The position numbers were made by a program, and so were the translations under genes. A stretch of DNA of 64,000 nt from an uncultured Planctomycetota bacterium. Lineage in GTDB: Bacteria; Planctomycetota; Phycisphaerae; UBA1845; Fen-1342. Location of the stretch: NCBI GenBank assembly GCA_900696525.1, contig CAADGL010000009.1, positions 1 through 64,000 of the forward strand, given 5' to 3'. This document shows, one piece after another, positions 46,494 through 56,711 of this stretch. The stretch's first letter is position 1; each line of letters starts with the position of its first letter. The notes beneath the pieces were generated by a model. That model was not told the DNA's origin and ran no database searches. It saw only the letters and a list, made by a program, of their open reading frames with translations.

Positions 46494-47726
46494 ATGAGGC
46501 CCACAGTCCTGGCTGTCGCTGCGCTACTGATTATCACCGCGCCGGGATCCGCCCGCGGACAGGGAGCCTGGCAGATCGCGACCGTCGATTCCAACGGGGA
46601 TGTCGGCGCCTGGTGCAGCCTGGCGTTTCTGAACACCGGGCATCCGGCGATCAGCTACGTCGAGCGATTGCCGGGTAACCAGGCCAGCCTCAAGTTCGCC
46701 TGGTACGACGGCCAATCGTGGCAGCGCCACTTCGTGGATGCCGGCGGGAACGTGGGGCAGTATTGCAGCCTGAAGGTGCGGCCGAACGGCCGTCCGGTGA
46801 TCGCGTACTACGACCTCACGAATACGGCGCTGAAATGCGCGGAGTTCGACGGGCAATCCTGGGACGTTGTCACGGTTGATGACGATGGCGCCGTCGGAAC
46901 GTGGTGCAGCCTGGGAATCCTCGGATCGCCGTTCGACGGCCAGCCGGGCATCAGCTATTACGACAGTGACGGCAAGCGGCTGAAGTTCGCCTGGCGCGAC
47001 GGCGCCGTGTGGAAGAACACCGTGGTCGAGTCCGGCAACGTCGGCGAGTACACCAGCCTCGTCATCCTGCCGTCGGGCCGGCCCGCCATCACCTACGTCC
47101 GCGGCACTGACAAGTCGCTGCGCTATGCCGAGTTCATCGGATTCGCCTGGATCATCACGCCCGTCGTCTCTGGCGACGTGACCTGGACTCACGCCGCCGT
47201 GCTGCCATCGGGCTATCCGGCCGTGGTGTATTCCGACCTGCTGGGCGACGACGTGCGCTACGCCGCGTTCGACGGCCAGTCGTGGCAGGCGACGACGGCC
47301 TTCACCGGCCGGGCGTCGCTGGGCAAGAACGGCCTGGCCATCCTGCCGACCGGTGCGCCCGCGATCGCGTTTCGCAACCGCAACACGGCGGAGCTGACAT
47401 ACGCGACACCGGGCGGCGCCGTCTGGGAGCCGGTGGTCGTTGACACCGTGGGTGCACAGCCATCGTATGTGAGCCTGGTGACTTCACCCGGTGGACAGCC
47501 GGCGATCGCGTACTACGTCGAGGGCAGCAAGGACCTGAAGTTCGCGATCCGCAAGCTCTGCGCCGACCTCAACGGCGATGGCGCCGTCTCACAGGTCGAC
47601 CTGGGCATCCTGCTGGCGTGGTACGGCGTCGGCCCGGGCGGGGACATCGACGGCGACGGCGATACCGGCCAGGCCGACCTGGGCATCCTGCTGGCGCAGC
47701 TCGGGACGAACTGCCTGTCGGATTGA
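46494..47726 (+). CDS. Secreted beta-repeat protein with dockerin-like C-terminus
   Basis: A 410-residue product; the ATG at 46494 has AGAGGGGA upstream. A signal peptide (about 1-23) is followed by six or seven blades of about 45-50 residues. Each has the pattern SLA.L.TGHPAISY...LKFAWYDGQSW, which suggests a beta-propeller. The last 52 residues are two EF-hand repeats (DLNGDGAVSQVDLGILLA and DIDGDGDTGQADLGILLA). No enzymatic motif is visible; a binding or adhesion role is likely. Confidence 0.7.
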   Translation: MRPTVLAVAALLIITAPGSARGQGAWQIATVDSNGDVGAWCSLAFLNTGHPAISYVERLPGNQASLKFAWYDGQSWQRHFVDAGGNVGQYCSLKVRPNGRPVIAYYDLTNTALKCAEFDGQSWDVVTVDDDGAVGTWCSLGILGSPFDGQPGISYYDSDGKRLKFAWRDGAVWKNTVVESGNVGEYTSLVILPSGRPAITYVRGTDKSLRYAEFIGFAWIITPVVSGDVTWTHAAVLPSGYPAVVYSDLLGDDVRYAAFDGQSWQATTAFTGRASLGKNGLAILPTGAPAIAFRNRNTAELTYATPGGAVWEPVVVDTVGAQPSYVSLVTSPGGQPAIAYYVEGSKDLKFAIRKLCADLNGDGAVSQVDLGILLAWYGVGPGGDIDGDGDTGQADLGILLAQLGTNCLSD

Positions 47727-47780
47727 GCCGGCTTTCGCGGCGGCGCAGGCGTCCGGCGCGGCCGGTGCCGGGGCGCGCCG

Positions 47781-50066
47781 TCAGCGTCCGCCGCGGTCGC
47801 CGCCATCGCCGGCGTCCTGCGGGTCGTTGTTGCCTCCCGGCGGCATGGGCAGCTCAGCCGGGATCGTCTCATCGCTGGCGTACTCGTAGAACTCGCGGTA
47901 CTGGCGGCGGAAGTAGCCGCCGGCGCGGGCCTGTACGCCGTTGAGGACGGCGCCGAAGATTCGCGCGCCGACGCGTTCGAACTGTTCGCGGGTGCGTTTG
48001 ACGGCGCCCTTCGAGTTCTGGACGGCACGGGTGACGATGATGACGCCGTCGACCAGCGTCGACATGACGATGCCGTCGCTGATGAGCAGCGCGGGCGGTC
48101 CGTCGATGATGACGCGGTCGTAGCGCGTGCGGGCCTCGGCGAGCAGCTCGCGCATGAAGGTGGAGCCGAGCAGCTCGGCCGGTGAGGGCGGCATCGGCCC
48201 GCTGGAGAGCACGTCGATATTGGCCAGGTCGGAGTTCGTCACATAATCGGCCAGCTTGCCCTGTCCGATCAGGATGTTGCTGAGCCCTTCGCGGCGCGTG
48301 TTCGGAAACGCGTCGCGAATCGCCGGCCGGCGGAAGTTGCAGTCGATCAGCAGCACGCGCTGGTTGCTCTGCGCGAGCGTGACGGCCAGGTTGATGGCGA
48401 CGGCGGTCTTGCCGTCGCCGGGGCCGGGGCTGGTGATGAGGATGACGCGCTGCGCCTCGGCGGGGCCGCTGAAGAGCAGGTTGGTGCGCACCTGGCGGAA
48501 GGCCTCGGCGACGAGCGAGTGCGGCGCCTTGCGCGTGGCGAGCTCGATCGAGTCGATGTCGGCCTCTTCGTCGTCGATCAGCGGGATGTTGCCGAGCACC
48601 GAGAGCTGCCCGTGGCGGGCGACGTCGATGGGCGTGCGAATGGCCTTGTCGGTGAACTCGCGCAGGAACGCGAGTCCGACGGCGGCCACCAGCGACACCA
48701 CGAAGCCGCCGCCGAGGTAGACGAAGTAGTCGGGGCGCGAGGGCTTGTTGGCGCGATCGGCGCGCTGCACGACGGAGAGCCGGCGTTCGCGCGACTTGTC
48801 CTGGACGGCGTGCTCGGCCTCGGAGGCCCGTTTCTGAAGCTGTTCGAGGTCCTTGAGGAGCACGCCCTCGTCGTCCTTCATCTGCTCGTAGCGCTGCACG
48901 TTGCGCGACATGGCCCGCTGCCGCGCCTGCTCTTCCTGCAGGCGGTCCTGAAGCCTCACCAGCACGCCGCGGGTCTGGGCCAGGTCCTGACGCGTGGCCT
49001 CGATCTGGCGCTCGCGGATGTCGGTGATGAGCTCCTCGCGCTTCATGATCTCCTTCTGGTACCAGCCCTGCCGCGAGAGCATCAGCGTCTTCATGTCGCG
49101 GTGCTTCGCGCCGAGGCGCTCGCGGTTGACCATGATGCTCACGTCCAGGGCCTCGACCTGCGAGCGGTAGTAGCGCAGGATCGGGTCCGACTCGATCAGG
49201 ATGCGCATCTCGGGCGTGATGGGCAGCTCGTTGACCGGCACGTCGCGGATGGATTCGAGCAACTGCTGGAGGGCCGCGGCCTGCACCTCGACCTGCGTGA
49301 TCTGGGCCTGCAAGCCCAGCACCAGCCCGCCCATCGCCTCGCGCTCCTCCGCGCCCGGGACGGCGGTCTGCTCGCGGAAGCGGTACATCTCGTCGCGCTT
49401 CTCGTTCAGCTTCCGCTGCCGCTCGGCCAGCGTGTTCTTCAGGCTCTCCGCCCGCAGGTAGAGCTCGTCCTTGGCCTGCGTGACGTAGCGCGCCAGGTAC
49501 TGATCGACGACCGCGTTCACAATGTCGCGCGTCTCCGTCGGGTCGCGCGTCGCCAGGCTCACGCGGATCAGGTACGTGTCCGGAATCGGCGTGCTGCCCA
49601 GCAGCCGCCGCAGGTCCGTCATGCACTTCGGAATGTTGCCGCCGTACCAGTTGTAGAACGCCGTCTTCTTGATCTCGGGCTGCTCGAGCACCTTCTGGAG
49701 CAGCACGGGCTGCGTGAGCTTGCGCGACTCGGTCTGGAGCGCCAGACGCATCTGCTCCGGCATGACGTCGCCGGACGGCTCGATGTCGAGCACGTTCTTT
49801 CGCGGCGGCTCGAGCTCGAGGATCGCTTCGCTCGTCCACAGCGGCGCCCAGTTGGCGATGGCGAACGTCGCGCCGACGACCAGCGTATAGAAAACGAAGA
49901 ACAGCACGACGATCATCAGCCGGCGCTGCTTCAGGATGCGCAGCACGTCCGCCATGCCGACCGAGGGCGCCTCGGCGCCGCCGGACTGCTGGTACCAGAC
50001 GGCCTGCTGGTTCAGGTCATAGGGCTGCGCCGTCGTCATCTGCGTCGTGGGCTGCACCGAACTCAT
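47781..50066 (-). CDS. Wzc-like exopolysaccharide chain-length/tyrosine autokinase
   Basis: A 761-residue product. The Wzz-like N-terminal part has transmembrane helix 1 (about 51-71), a long coiled-coil region (200-430) and helix 2 (about 448-468). The BY-kinase domain has Walker A SPGPGDGKT (546-554), Walker A' LLIDCNFRRP (572-581) and Walker B VIIDGPP (652-658). A tyrosine cluster YFRRQYREFYEY (718-729) is the likely autophosphorylation site. Such proteins control polymerisation and export of surface polysaccharide with a Wza-like channel. The ATG at 50066 has GAGGTG upstream; a GTG at 50093 is a weaker alternative. Last gene of the minus-strand operon. Confidence 0.9.
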   Translation of the reverse strand: MSSVQPTTQMTTAQPYDLNQQAVWYQQSGGAEAPSVGMADVLRILKQRRLMIVVLFFVFYTLVVGATFAIANWAPLWTSEAILELEPPRKNVLDIEPSGDVMPEQMRLALQTESRKLTQPVLLQKVLEQPEIKKTAFYNWYGGNIPKCMTDLRRLLGSTPIPDTYLIRVSLATRDPTETRDIVNAVVDQYLARYVTQAKDELYLRAESLKNTLAERQRKLNEKRDEMYRFREQTAVPGAEEREAMGGLVLGLQAQITQVEVQAAALQQLLESIRDVPVNELPITPEMRILIESDPILRYYRSQVEALDVSIMVNRERLGAKHRDMKTLMLSRQGWYQKEIMKREELITDIRERQIEATRQDLAQTRGVLVRLQDRLQEEQARQRAMSRNVQRYEQMKDDEGVLLKDLEQLQKRASEAEHAVQDKSRERRLSVVQRADRANKPSRPDYFVYLGGGFVVSLVAAVGLAFLREFTDKAIRTPIDVARHGQLSVLGNIPLIDDEEADIDSIELATRKAPHSLVAEAFRQVRTNLLFSGPAEAQRVILITSPGPGDGKTAVAINLAVTLAQSNQRVLLIDCNFRRPAIRDAFPNTRREGLSNILIGQGKLADYVTNSDLANIDVLSSGPMPPSPAELLGSTFMRELLAEARTRYDRVIIDGPPALLISDGIVMSTLVDGVIIVTRAVQNSKGAVKRTREQFERVGARIFGAVLNGVQARAGGYFRRQYREFYEYASDETIPAELPMPPGGNNDPQDAGDGGDRGGR

Positions 50067-50127
50067 CGCACACCTCGCATCAAGCTCGTTCACGCCGCGC
50101 CCCTACAGGCGCCGGCCCGCGCCGCGC

Positions 50128-53100
50128 CTACAGGCCGCGCAGCGCTGCTTCGATCTTCTCCAGGTAGGCCCGGTTGCCGGTCCGCTGGGCCTGGTCGCGC
50201 GCCTGCTCCAGCAGGCGCCGGCCGTCCGGCGCCCGTCCGAGCTTCAGGTAAAGCTGGCCCAGGTGCAGCCGGGCCGGGACGTTGGACGGGTCCAGCCGCA
50301 AGGCCTCCAGCAGGATCGACTCGGCGGCGGTCAGCTTGTCCGCCAGCGTGTACACGTAGCCGATCGTGTCGAAGGCGTTGGCCAGAACCTCGGCCGGCGC
50401 GCCCATGCGGACGGTTCCCTCGTCAAGCACCGCCCGCAGGCGCTCCGCGTAGGGCAAGGCCTCGGCGGGACGCCCCAGGTCGTCGGCCAGCTTGTAGGCC
50501 AGGTTGTTGAGCGCCTCGACATGGTTCTGGTTGAATTCCAGGATGCGTTTCAGGTCCTCGACCGCGTCCTCGTTGCGGCCGTCGAGCTCACGCGCCCGGG
50601 CGCGCACCTGGTACGCCGAGAGCTGGAGCAGCGAGCCGGCCGGGGCGCGCGAGATCACGTTCTCCGCCAACCCAACGCCCTTGGCGCGCTGCGCGCTGTC
50701 CTCGATCAGGAACGTGGCCGCCGCCACCTGGAGCATCGCGTGCCCCGGCTTGTCTTCCGACTGGGACAAGGCGCGATCAAAGAGGCTGGCGGCGTCGGAC
50801 AGGGGCAGCAGCCGGCCGGCGGCGACGGCGACGGTCGACAGGTCGGCGGGGCCCGACTGCACCGCGACGGCCAGGCCGGCCTCCAACTGCTCCATGGCCT
50901 TGGCGTGCTGGTTGAGCTGGACATAGCAGTCGGCGGCGAGGGCCCGCATGCGCGGGGTGACCGTCTGCGGATTGAGCTTCTCGAAATAGCTGGCGCCCTC
51001 CGCGGCGCGCTTCCCGCGGGTGAGGGCTTCGAGCATGTGCGTGAGGATGACGGTGTTGAGCCGGCCCTGCTGCTCGTACTTCTGCATGGCCTCGCCGAGC
51101 GGGCGCACGGCGGCGGAGTATTCGCCGCCCTCCATCAGCAGCACGCCGAGCTGGTGCGACCAGACCGGGTTGGCGGGGTCGCGCGTGGCGCGCTGCGTGA
51201 AGTACTCCTGGGCCTTGTTGATCTGTCCGTGCGAGCGATAGAAGGTGATGAGCCGCGACAGGGCGGTCCCCGTGTCGGGTGACAGGTCGATCAGCTCCTT
51301 GAGCTCCGCTTCCGCCAGGGCGACGTTGCCCGCCAGGTCGTAGGCGTCGATCAGCGCGACGCGGTGGCTATCGCCGAAGGCCTGCGCGCTGAGCTGCTTG
51401 GCGCGGCGCAGATCCTCGATGGCGCCGGCCAGGAACTGCTTCTGCCCGTGGCCGCGCGCCAGGTTCAGCGACGCCACCCCGCGCAGGTACAACGCCATCG
51501 CCAGGTCCGGCGATTTCTGGAGCACGCGCGTCACCAGCTCGCGCGCCTCCGTCAGCGCCGCCTGCCGCTCGTCGGGCCCGGGCTGCGGCATCGACATCTG
51601 CAACTGCGCCTGCCCGATGAACCCGCGCGGATCCTCCGGGTTCTCGGCGCTGAACTGCCGCAGCGCGTCGGCCGCCTTGCCGAACTGCTTGGTCCGCAGG
51701 TAGCCGTCAAACAGGCTGAGCCGCAACATGCCGACGGCCTGCGGGTCGGTCGCGACCGACAGCGCCCTCTCAATAATGGCCGGCAGCAGGTCGTACTCCT
51801 CCCTCCGGCTGTAGAAGCGAACCAGCTCCATGCTCGTGGCCGTGCGGGCGAGCTTCGCCTGGGCCGGGTCGGACACGGCCTGGGCCAGTTCGTCGGCCCG
51901 CTGAAGCTCCGCCGCCGCCGCCTCGTGATCTCCCAGGCGCTCCAGGAAGCGCCCCAGCAGCAGCCAGCCGTTGATTTGGTCGAGTCCCTCGCGCGATTCG
52001 AGTCCACGGCGAAGGAACGCCTGGCCCGCGGCGAGCTGGTCCGTTTCGGCGAAGAACTGCGCCGCCGCCTGGTTCAGCGCCGCGTGTCCCGGCTCGATCT
52101 CCGCCGCCGCGGCGAAGGTCTCCGCCGCGCGTTCGGCGGCGGCGGCCCGGTCGGCGCGCTCGAGGCGCGCGTCGGTGGCGATCTTGGCGTAGAGCTCGCC
52201 GAGACGGATAAGGTTGGCGATGTCCCGCGGGTTCTGCTGGCGGAACTGCTCGCGCTTGGCGATGCCGGCCCGCGGGTCGCGCTCTTCCTCGAGCAACTGC
52301 ATGTTCTGCTTGATGAACGGGTCGTCGGGCCGGAGGCCGGCGGCGCGCTCGAGGTAGGCGATGCCCTCGCGGCGCCGGCCGAGCTGTTCGTGCAGGGCGA
52401 AGAGCAGGCGATTGGCCTGGAAGTCCTTCGGGTCGTACTCGACGGCCTTCAGCAGCGCCGTCAGGGCCTCCTCGGCGCGCTGGGGCTTGAAGCTCAGCAG
52501 CGTCTGCGCGATCCAGACCTGGAGCTCGGAGTTGCCCGGCAGCGTCCGCTGGGCGGCGTAGAACTCGGCCAGCGCGCCCTCCGGGTCGCCCTTGGTCAGC
52601 TTCAGCTTGCCGCGATAGGTCGCCCCGCCAGCGTGATCGACGTTCAGCCGCGCCAGCTTGACCGTGTACTCCTCGGCCCGGGCCAGCTCGCCGCGGCGCA
52701 TGTTGAGCGTGAACTGCTGAAGCAGGATGAACGGATCATCGGGGCGGGCCTTTTCGAGATCATCGAGGTACTTCGCGGCCTGCACGTCGTCGCCGCGGGC
52801 CGCGTAGAACGTGAAATACTCTGCCGCACGCGTCACCGGGTCCGAGTTCGCGGCAATGACCTCCTTCATGCGCTCGTCGCGCTCCGCGGGCGTGGCGGCC
52901 GTGAGCGAAGCGAGGTACAGGTCGATCTGCCGGCGCAGGCGCTCATCGGTCGCGCTCGCGCGCAGCGCCTTGAGCTTGGATTCGGCGACCGCGTTGCGGC
53001 CGGCGTCGGACATGATCGAGACGTAGAGGCCGATCGCCTCGAAGCTGTCCGGGTGGGCTTCGAGGACCTTGTCGAGCAGTTCCTCGGCCTTGGCCCACTC

Positions 53101-54846
53101 AGAGGAGGCGGCGGCCTGGCGGGCGCTGAACATGAGCCAGGCGGTGTCGGTGGTGGCGATGTCGCCCAGCTCGCTTTCGGCCTCTGCGGCGCGGCCGAGC
53201 TTGACCAGCGCCGCGCCGCGGAGCCGCTTGAGTCCGACGTGGTCCGGGAAACGCTGCCGGGCCAGGTCCGCCATGTTCAGAGCGCCCTGGTAGTCGTCGA
53301 GGCGCAGCAGGATCTCGATGGCGTTGGTCCACAGCAGGATCGGAACGGCCAGGCCTTCGGATTCGAAGGCGCTGATGGCGCGTCGGGTGTAGGTCAGGGC
53401 GAGTCCGTCCTCGCCGGCCTGGCGATAGAGGTGGGCCAGGCGGGTCTGGATCATTCGCTGGTAGTGCTGCGGAATGCCCGGCTCGTTGCGGATGCGCTCG
53501 TCGGCGCGTTCGAAGGCCGTGATGGCTTCGACGCGCTTGTTCTCGCAGAGGGCCAGCTCGCCCTCCATGATGGCGGTGAGGAAGACGTTCGCGTACTGGG
53601 TGTTGGCGCGCTCGACGCAGCGGCGGGCCTGGGCGAGGGCCGCGTCACGCTGCTTGGCGTTGGTGGCCCGGACGAAGAGGTTCACCGCCAGGTCGAAGCC
53701 CTCAGAGAGCATGAGGACGCGCTTGGCGGTGCGGTCGGCCAGCATCACGCGCAGCGACTTGGCGCCGACCGTCCTGTCGAGGCCCTCGTCGATCAGCTCG
53801 AAGGCACGTTGGTAGCGGGCCAGGTCGTCGTCGGTGAGCTGCTCGCTCCCGACGCGAGCCACTTCCAGGCGGGCGGCCGTCGCGTAGGCGTCGTACAGGA
53901 GCGGGTCGAGCTCCAGCGCGCGGCGCGCGTGCTGCTCACCAAGCGCCTGGTTGCTCTCGATCCGGGCGGCGTCACGCTGGTCGGCCGGCTTCTCCCGCTC
54001 CGACAGCACGAGCCGCCAGCATACGTCGGCGAGCTTCTGGTGCAGGCGCGCGTCCTGCTCGTTGTCGCGGATCCGCCCCGCGAGGAAGTCCCGCGCCGTA
54101 TCGGCACGCTGCAACTGGAGCTGGAGGCGCGCGATCTCCTCGACCAGGTCGAACGCGGTCGGATGCCGCGCCAGCGCCGCCGTCAGCACGGCGATCGCCT
54201 CGTCGCCGATCTTCGCCAGTTGCTCGGGATAGCTCGCATCACGCGGCAGCGCGCTGGATTTCTCGATGATGCGCCGGGCGTTCAGGATCGCCACGTGCGG
54301 GTTCGTCGGCTCGAGCGATATCGCGCGCTGGAGCGCCTCCTCCGCGAGCTCCGGGTTGCGCTTGTCCAGGTTCGCGAACACCGGCAGCGCCTTGGCCCGC
54401 GCCACCAACCCGAGAATGTTGTTCGGATCCAGCGCGAGCAACGCCGCTGACCGATCGCGCAGGTCGGCCGCCACCGGGTAGTTGTACGCCTCGATCTCCA
54501 GCAACAGGCGGATCGACGCCTCGTACAACGCCGGCTCGTCCGACAGCGCGGTCTGCGCCTCGTTCAGCATTCCGATCGCTCGCGGGATATCGCCCAGGGA
54601 GAACCAGCAGCGCGACGCCTCGATCGCCGAATCCGCCTGCCGGCTCGCCGTCCAGGCTCGCCAATAGAGGTCCGCCGCCCGCTTCTGGTTCCCGGCTTGT
54701 TCCGCGGCCTGGGCGCGGGCGACGTAGACGGCGGGGTCGCGCTTGGCGGCCTGCATGGTGGCCATCGCGACGACGCCGACGGACAGCACCATGCCGGCAA
54801 CGGTCAGACCGACGATGAGATTCTTATTGGACCTTCGTTTCGCCAT
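50128..54846 (-). CDS. Giant membrane-anchored TPR protein of the exosortase/EPS locus
   Basis: A 1572-residue product with one N-terminal membrane helix (about 11-30) and then tetratricopeptide repeats over nearly the whole length (for example RAAELYWRAWTASRQ-like and AEELLDKVLEAHPDSFEAIG). TPR proteins (PrsT-like) occur with many exosortase/EPS clusters but are usually about 900 residues. The gene starts 3 nt after the EpsI-like stop and ends 61 nt before the Wzc-like gene. A scaffold role in polysaccharide export or protein sorting is likely. Confidence 0.8.
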   Translation of the reverse strand: MAKRRSNKNLIVGLTVAGMVLSVGVVAMATMQAAKRDPAVYVARAQAAEQAGNQKRAADLYWRAWTASRQADSAIEASRCWFSLGDIPRAIGMLNEAQTALSDEPALYEASIRLLLEIEAYNYPVAADLRDRSAALLALDPNNILGLVARAKALPVFANLDKRNPELAEEALQRAISLEPTNPHVAILNARRIIEKSSALPRDASYPEQLAKIGDEAIAVLTAALARHPTAFDLVEEIARLQLQLQRADTARDFLAGRIRDNEQDARLHQKLADVCWRLVLSEREKPADQRDAARIESNQALGEQHARRALELDPLLYDAYATAARLEVARVGSEQLTDDDLARYQRAFELIDEGLDRTVGAKSLRVMLADRTAKRVLMLSEGFDLAVNLFVRATNAKQRDAALAQARRCVERANTQYANVFLTAIMEGELALCENKRVEAITAFERADERIRNEPGIPQHYQRMIQTRLAHLYRQAGEDGLALTYTRRAISAFESEGLAVPILLWTNAIEILLRLDDYQGALNMADLARQRFPDHVGLKRLRGAALVKLGRAAEAESELGDIATTDTAWLMFSARQAAASSEWAKAEELLDKVLEAHPDSFEAIGLYVSIMSDAGRNAVAESKLKALRASATDERLRRQIDLYLASLTAATPAERDERMKEVIAANSDPVTRAAEYFTFYAARGDDVQAAKYLDDLEKARPDDPFILLQQFTLNMRRGELARAEEYTVKLARLNVDHAGGATYRGKLKLTKGDPEGALAEFYAAQRTLPGNSELQVWIAQTLLSFKPQRAEEALTALLKAVEYDPKDFQANRLLFALHEQLGRRREGIAYLERAAGLRPDDPFIKQNMQLLEEERDPRAGIAKREQFRQQNPRDIANLIRLGELYAKIATDARLERADRAAAAERAAETFAAAAEIEPGHAALNQAAAQFFAETDQLAAGQAFLRRGLESREGLDQINGWLLLGRFLERLGDHEAAAAELQRADELAQAVSDPAQAKLARTATSMELVRFYSRREEYDLLPAIIERALSVATDPQAVGMLRLSLFDGYLRTKQFGKAADALRQFSAENPEDPRGFIGQAQLQMSMPQPGPDERQAALTEARELVTRVLQKSPDLAMALYLRGVASLNLARGHGQKQFLAGAIEDLRRAKQLSAQAFGDSHRVALIDAYDLAGNVALAEAELKELIDLSPDTGTALSRLITFYRSHGQINKAQEYFTQRATRDPANPVWSHQLGVLLMEGGEYSAAVRPLGEAMQKYEQQGRLNTVILTHMLEALTRGKRAAEGASYFEKLNPQTVTPRMRALAADCYVQLNQHAKAMEQLEAGLAVAVQSGPADLSTVAVAAGRLLPLSDAASLFDRALSQSEDKPGHAMLQVAAATFLIEDSAQRAKGVGLAENVISRAPAGSLLQLSAYQVRARARELDGRNEDAVEDLKRILEFNQNHVEALNNLAYKLADDLGRPAEALPYAERLRAVLDEGTVRMGAPAEVLANAFDTIGYVYTLADKLTAAESILLEALRLDPSNVPARLHLGQLYLKLGRAPDGRRLLEQARDQAQRTGNRAYLEKIEAALRGL

Positions 54847-54849
54847 GGC

Positions 54850-55752
54850 TTAGTTCCCCTTGGGCGTCGTGGCTCCGGATGCACGATCGGCCTGGCCGGA
54901 CCGATGCCCGGAGGTCCAGGTCGCCCAATCCTGAAAATGATCTTCGCGCAAGGCGGTCAGCAGCCGGCGCAGGAGCGGAGCGGCGGCATTGAGCGTGCCC
55001 TGGCGGTCGGCGAGGGTGCGTTGCGACTCGTCAGAGAACCAAAGCTCGACCTTGGCATAGTACGCGTACCGGTCAAAGAGGTTCATGTGGGCGCGGCGGA
55101 CCTCGGTGCGGGTGGTGCGGTACTGGCCGTTGACTACGAAGAAATAAATCATGGTAAGGCGTCGCCCGGGGTTCTCCCGCAAGCCGGCGACGTCGCGCTG
55201 AGCCGGCGGCCCGAACTCCTGAACGCGAATGGGAAGGCGATCGTCTGGCGCGCCGACGCCGGGAACGGTCACGGACTCGGTCGTATCGGCGATGAGCTGA
55301 TACCCGGAAGCGCGCAGGCACTCTTCGGGCACGTGGGGCACCTGGTCGGGTTTGCCCGTGAAGTAGGTGACGAAGATGTTGGCCACGCGGGCCGCGTCTC
55401 GGGCGTCGCGCTGCCGGTCGATCAGCCGCCAGTTCACGTACTCCTCGGTCCCGAGCGGATCGAGCTGCTCGGCGGAAAGCGGCGGCTCCTGGACCGGGTG
55501 GAAGTCGTACAGCGGGCGGAAGCGGTTGATATCCAGTTGGAAGAGCGGCTTCCTGAGCGGCACGGCCTGCTTGCGGAAGTGCACACCGGCCCACGTCGCC
55601 AGAACCTGAAGCGAGAGCGCCGCCGCGCCCATGACCACCAGTGTGACCACGTAGCGCGCGCTGACGGGCGAGCGCGGGCGGCGCGCGGCGGCGTCGGACG
55701 CCGCCGATGAGGCGCGCCGGGCGTTGGTCGAGATGGTGGCCGATTCGGTCAT
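54850..55752 (-). CDS. EpsI/DUF3485-like exosortase-associated protein
   Basis: A 300-residue product with one N-terminal transmembrane segment (about 33-53). The periplasmic domain includes NIFVTYFTGKPDQVPHVPEECLRASGY, matching the EpsI domain, in which a Cys-containing PEVC-like motif is conserved; here it reads PEEC. The second half (MIYFFVVNGQYRTTRTEVR) fits the same domain. EpsI proteins often follow, or are fused to, exosortases, as here with 21 nt between the genes. The exact role in exosortase systems is not settled. Confidence 0.82.
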   Translation of the reverse strand: MTESATISTNARRASSAASDAAARRPRSPVSARYVVTLVVMGAAALSLQVLATWAGVHFRKQAVPLRKPLFQLDINRFRPLYDFHPVQEPPLSAEQLDPLGTEEYVNWRLIDRQRDARDAARVANIFVTYFTGKPDQVPHVPEECLRASGYQLIADTTESVTVPGVGAPDDRLPIRVQEFGPPAQRDVAGLRENPGRRLTMIYFFVVNGQYRTTRTEVRRAHMNLFDRYAYYAKVELWFSDESQRTLADRQGTLNAAAPLLRRLLTALREDHFQDWATWTSGHRSGQADRASGATTPKGN

Positions 55753-55773
55753 GTGCTGTTTCGTGAGCGCGGA

Positions 55774-56691
55774 CTACTGCCGCGCCGGTTCGGGCTCGTC
55801 GTCCTCTTCGGTCGGGGTGGCGTGCGAGAGCAGCCAGCCCAGCGCGTTGAACATCAGGAACGCCAGCGCCAGCGATGCCAGTCCGAGCAGCGTGTGGTAG
55901 TTCCCCTTGGCGTAGACGGGATCGACGTACACGTGCAGGATGCAGGTCGTGGTGACGCGGACGAAGTTGGCGAAGATCGCGATCGGAATGCACGAGGCGA
56001 TCATGACGACCCGCTGCCACCAGGGCCGCTCCGACAGGAACGCGACCGCCACCCCCAGCGCGCAGAGCGTGATGGTGCTGCGCATGCCGGCGCACGCGTC
56101 CGCCACCTCCAGCTTGCCGCGCGCCCCGGCGTGGATGTACTCGATCGTCGAGCCCAGGCGCTCGATCTGGAGCCCGGTCAGCCGCAGCACCACCGTCGCC
56201 GCGTTGGCCGCGAACTGCCGCAGCGGGTCGGTCAGGCCGAAGTACACCCCGTGCGGCAGCGGCACGGCGAAGAACAGGTAGAGCCAGGGCACCCAGACGC
56301 GCTGGACGACGGGCAGGCCGCAGAGGTAGATGACGATCCCGAGCAGGCACAGGAGCATGCCCACGGACTGGAAGTAGCCGATGCGGAGCGCCCAGAGATT
56401 CAGCCAGTAGAAGGCGAGCGAGGCGACCATGACCGCCAGGCCGACCCACGTGAAGCGGATCGGGCAGGCCCGGATGCGGTCCCAGTGCGTGTAGACGAAA
56501 TAGGCGCTGAAGGCCGGGATGATCCAGCCGTGGCCCCAGTCCGCCGGCTGGTTCCACCACACGTACGCGAGAAGGTAGATCGTGTTGGAGAAGGTGAGCA
56601 GGAACAGCGCGGCGATGACGGCGGCCTTGATCTGCGCGGCGCCGTTGAACTCGATCCGCCAGGCGGGCGCCGGTAGAACAGCGTCAGACAT
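55774..56691 (-). CDS. Exosortase (XrtX-type transpeptidase)
   Basis: A 305-residue protein with about eight transmembrane helices. The catalytic triad of the exosortase/archaeosortase family is present: Cys200 in ADACAGMRS, Arg245 in ANFVRV and His266 in NYHTLLG. Exosortases recognise C-terminal PEP-type signals, cut them and attach the protein to a surface anchor. The only clear PEP-CTERM protein in the window (37114-38025) is a candidate substrate. Subfamily not assigned. It lies between the Wza-like and EpsI-like genes, 20 nt from each. Confidence 0.92.
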   Translation of the reverse strand: MSDAVLPAPAWRIEFNGAAQIKAAVIAALFLLTFSNTIYLLAYVWWNQPADWGHGWIIPAFSAYFVYTHWDRIRACPIRFTWVGLAVMVASLAFYWLNLWALRIGYFQSVGMLLCLLGIVIYLCGLPVVQRVWVPWLYLFFAVPLPHGVYFGLTDPLRQFAANAATVVLRLTGLQIERLGSTIEYIHAGARGKLEVADACAGMRSTITLCALGVAVAFLSERPWWQRVVMIASCIPIAIFANFVRVTTTCILHVYVDPVYAKGNYHTLLGLASLALAFLMFNALGWLLSHATPTEEDDEPEPARQ

Positions 56692-56711
56692 GGCGTGATC
56701 TCCCTGGCCCG

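Noticed and set aside
51364-54450. Plus-strand open frame of 1028 codons
   Set aside because: Antisense to the TPR protein gene; reverse-frame composition and no domain.
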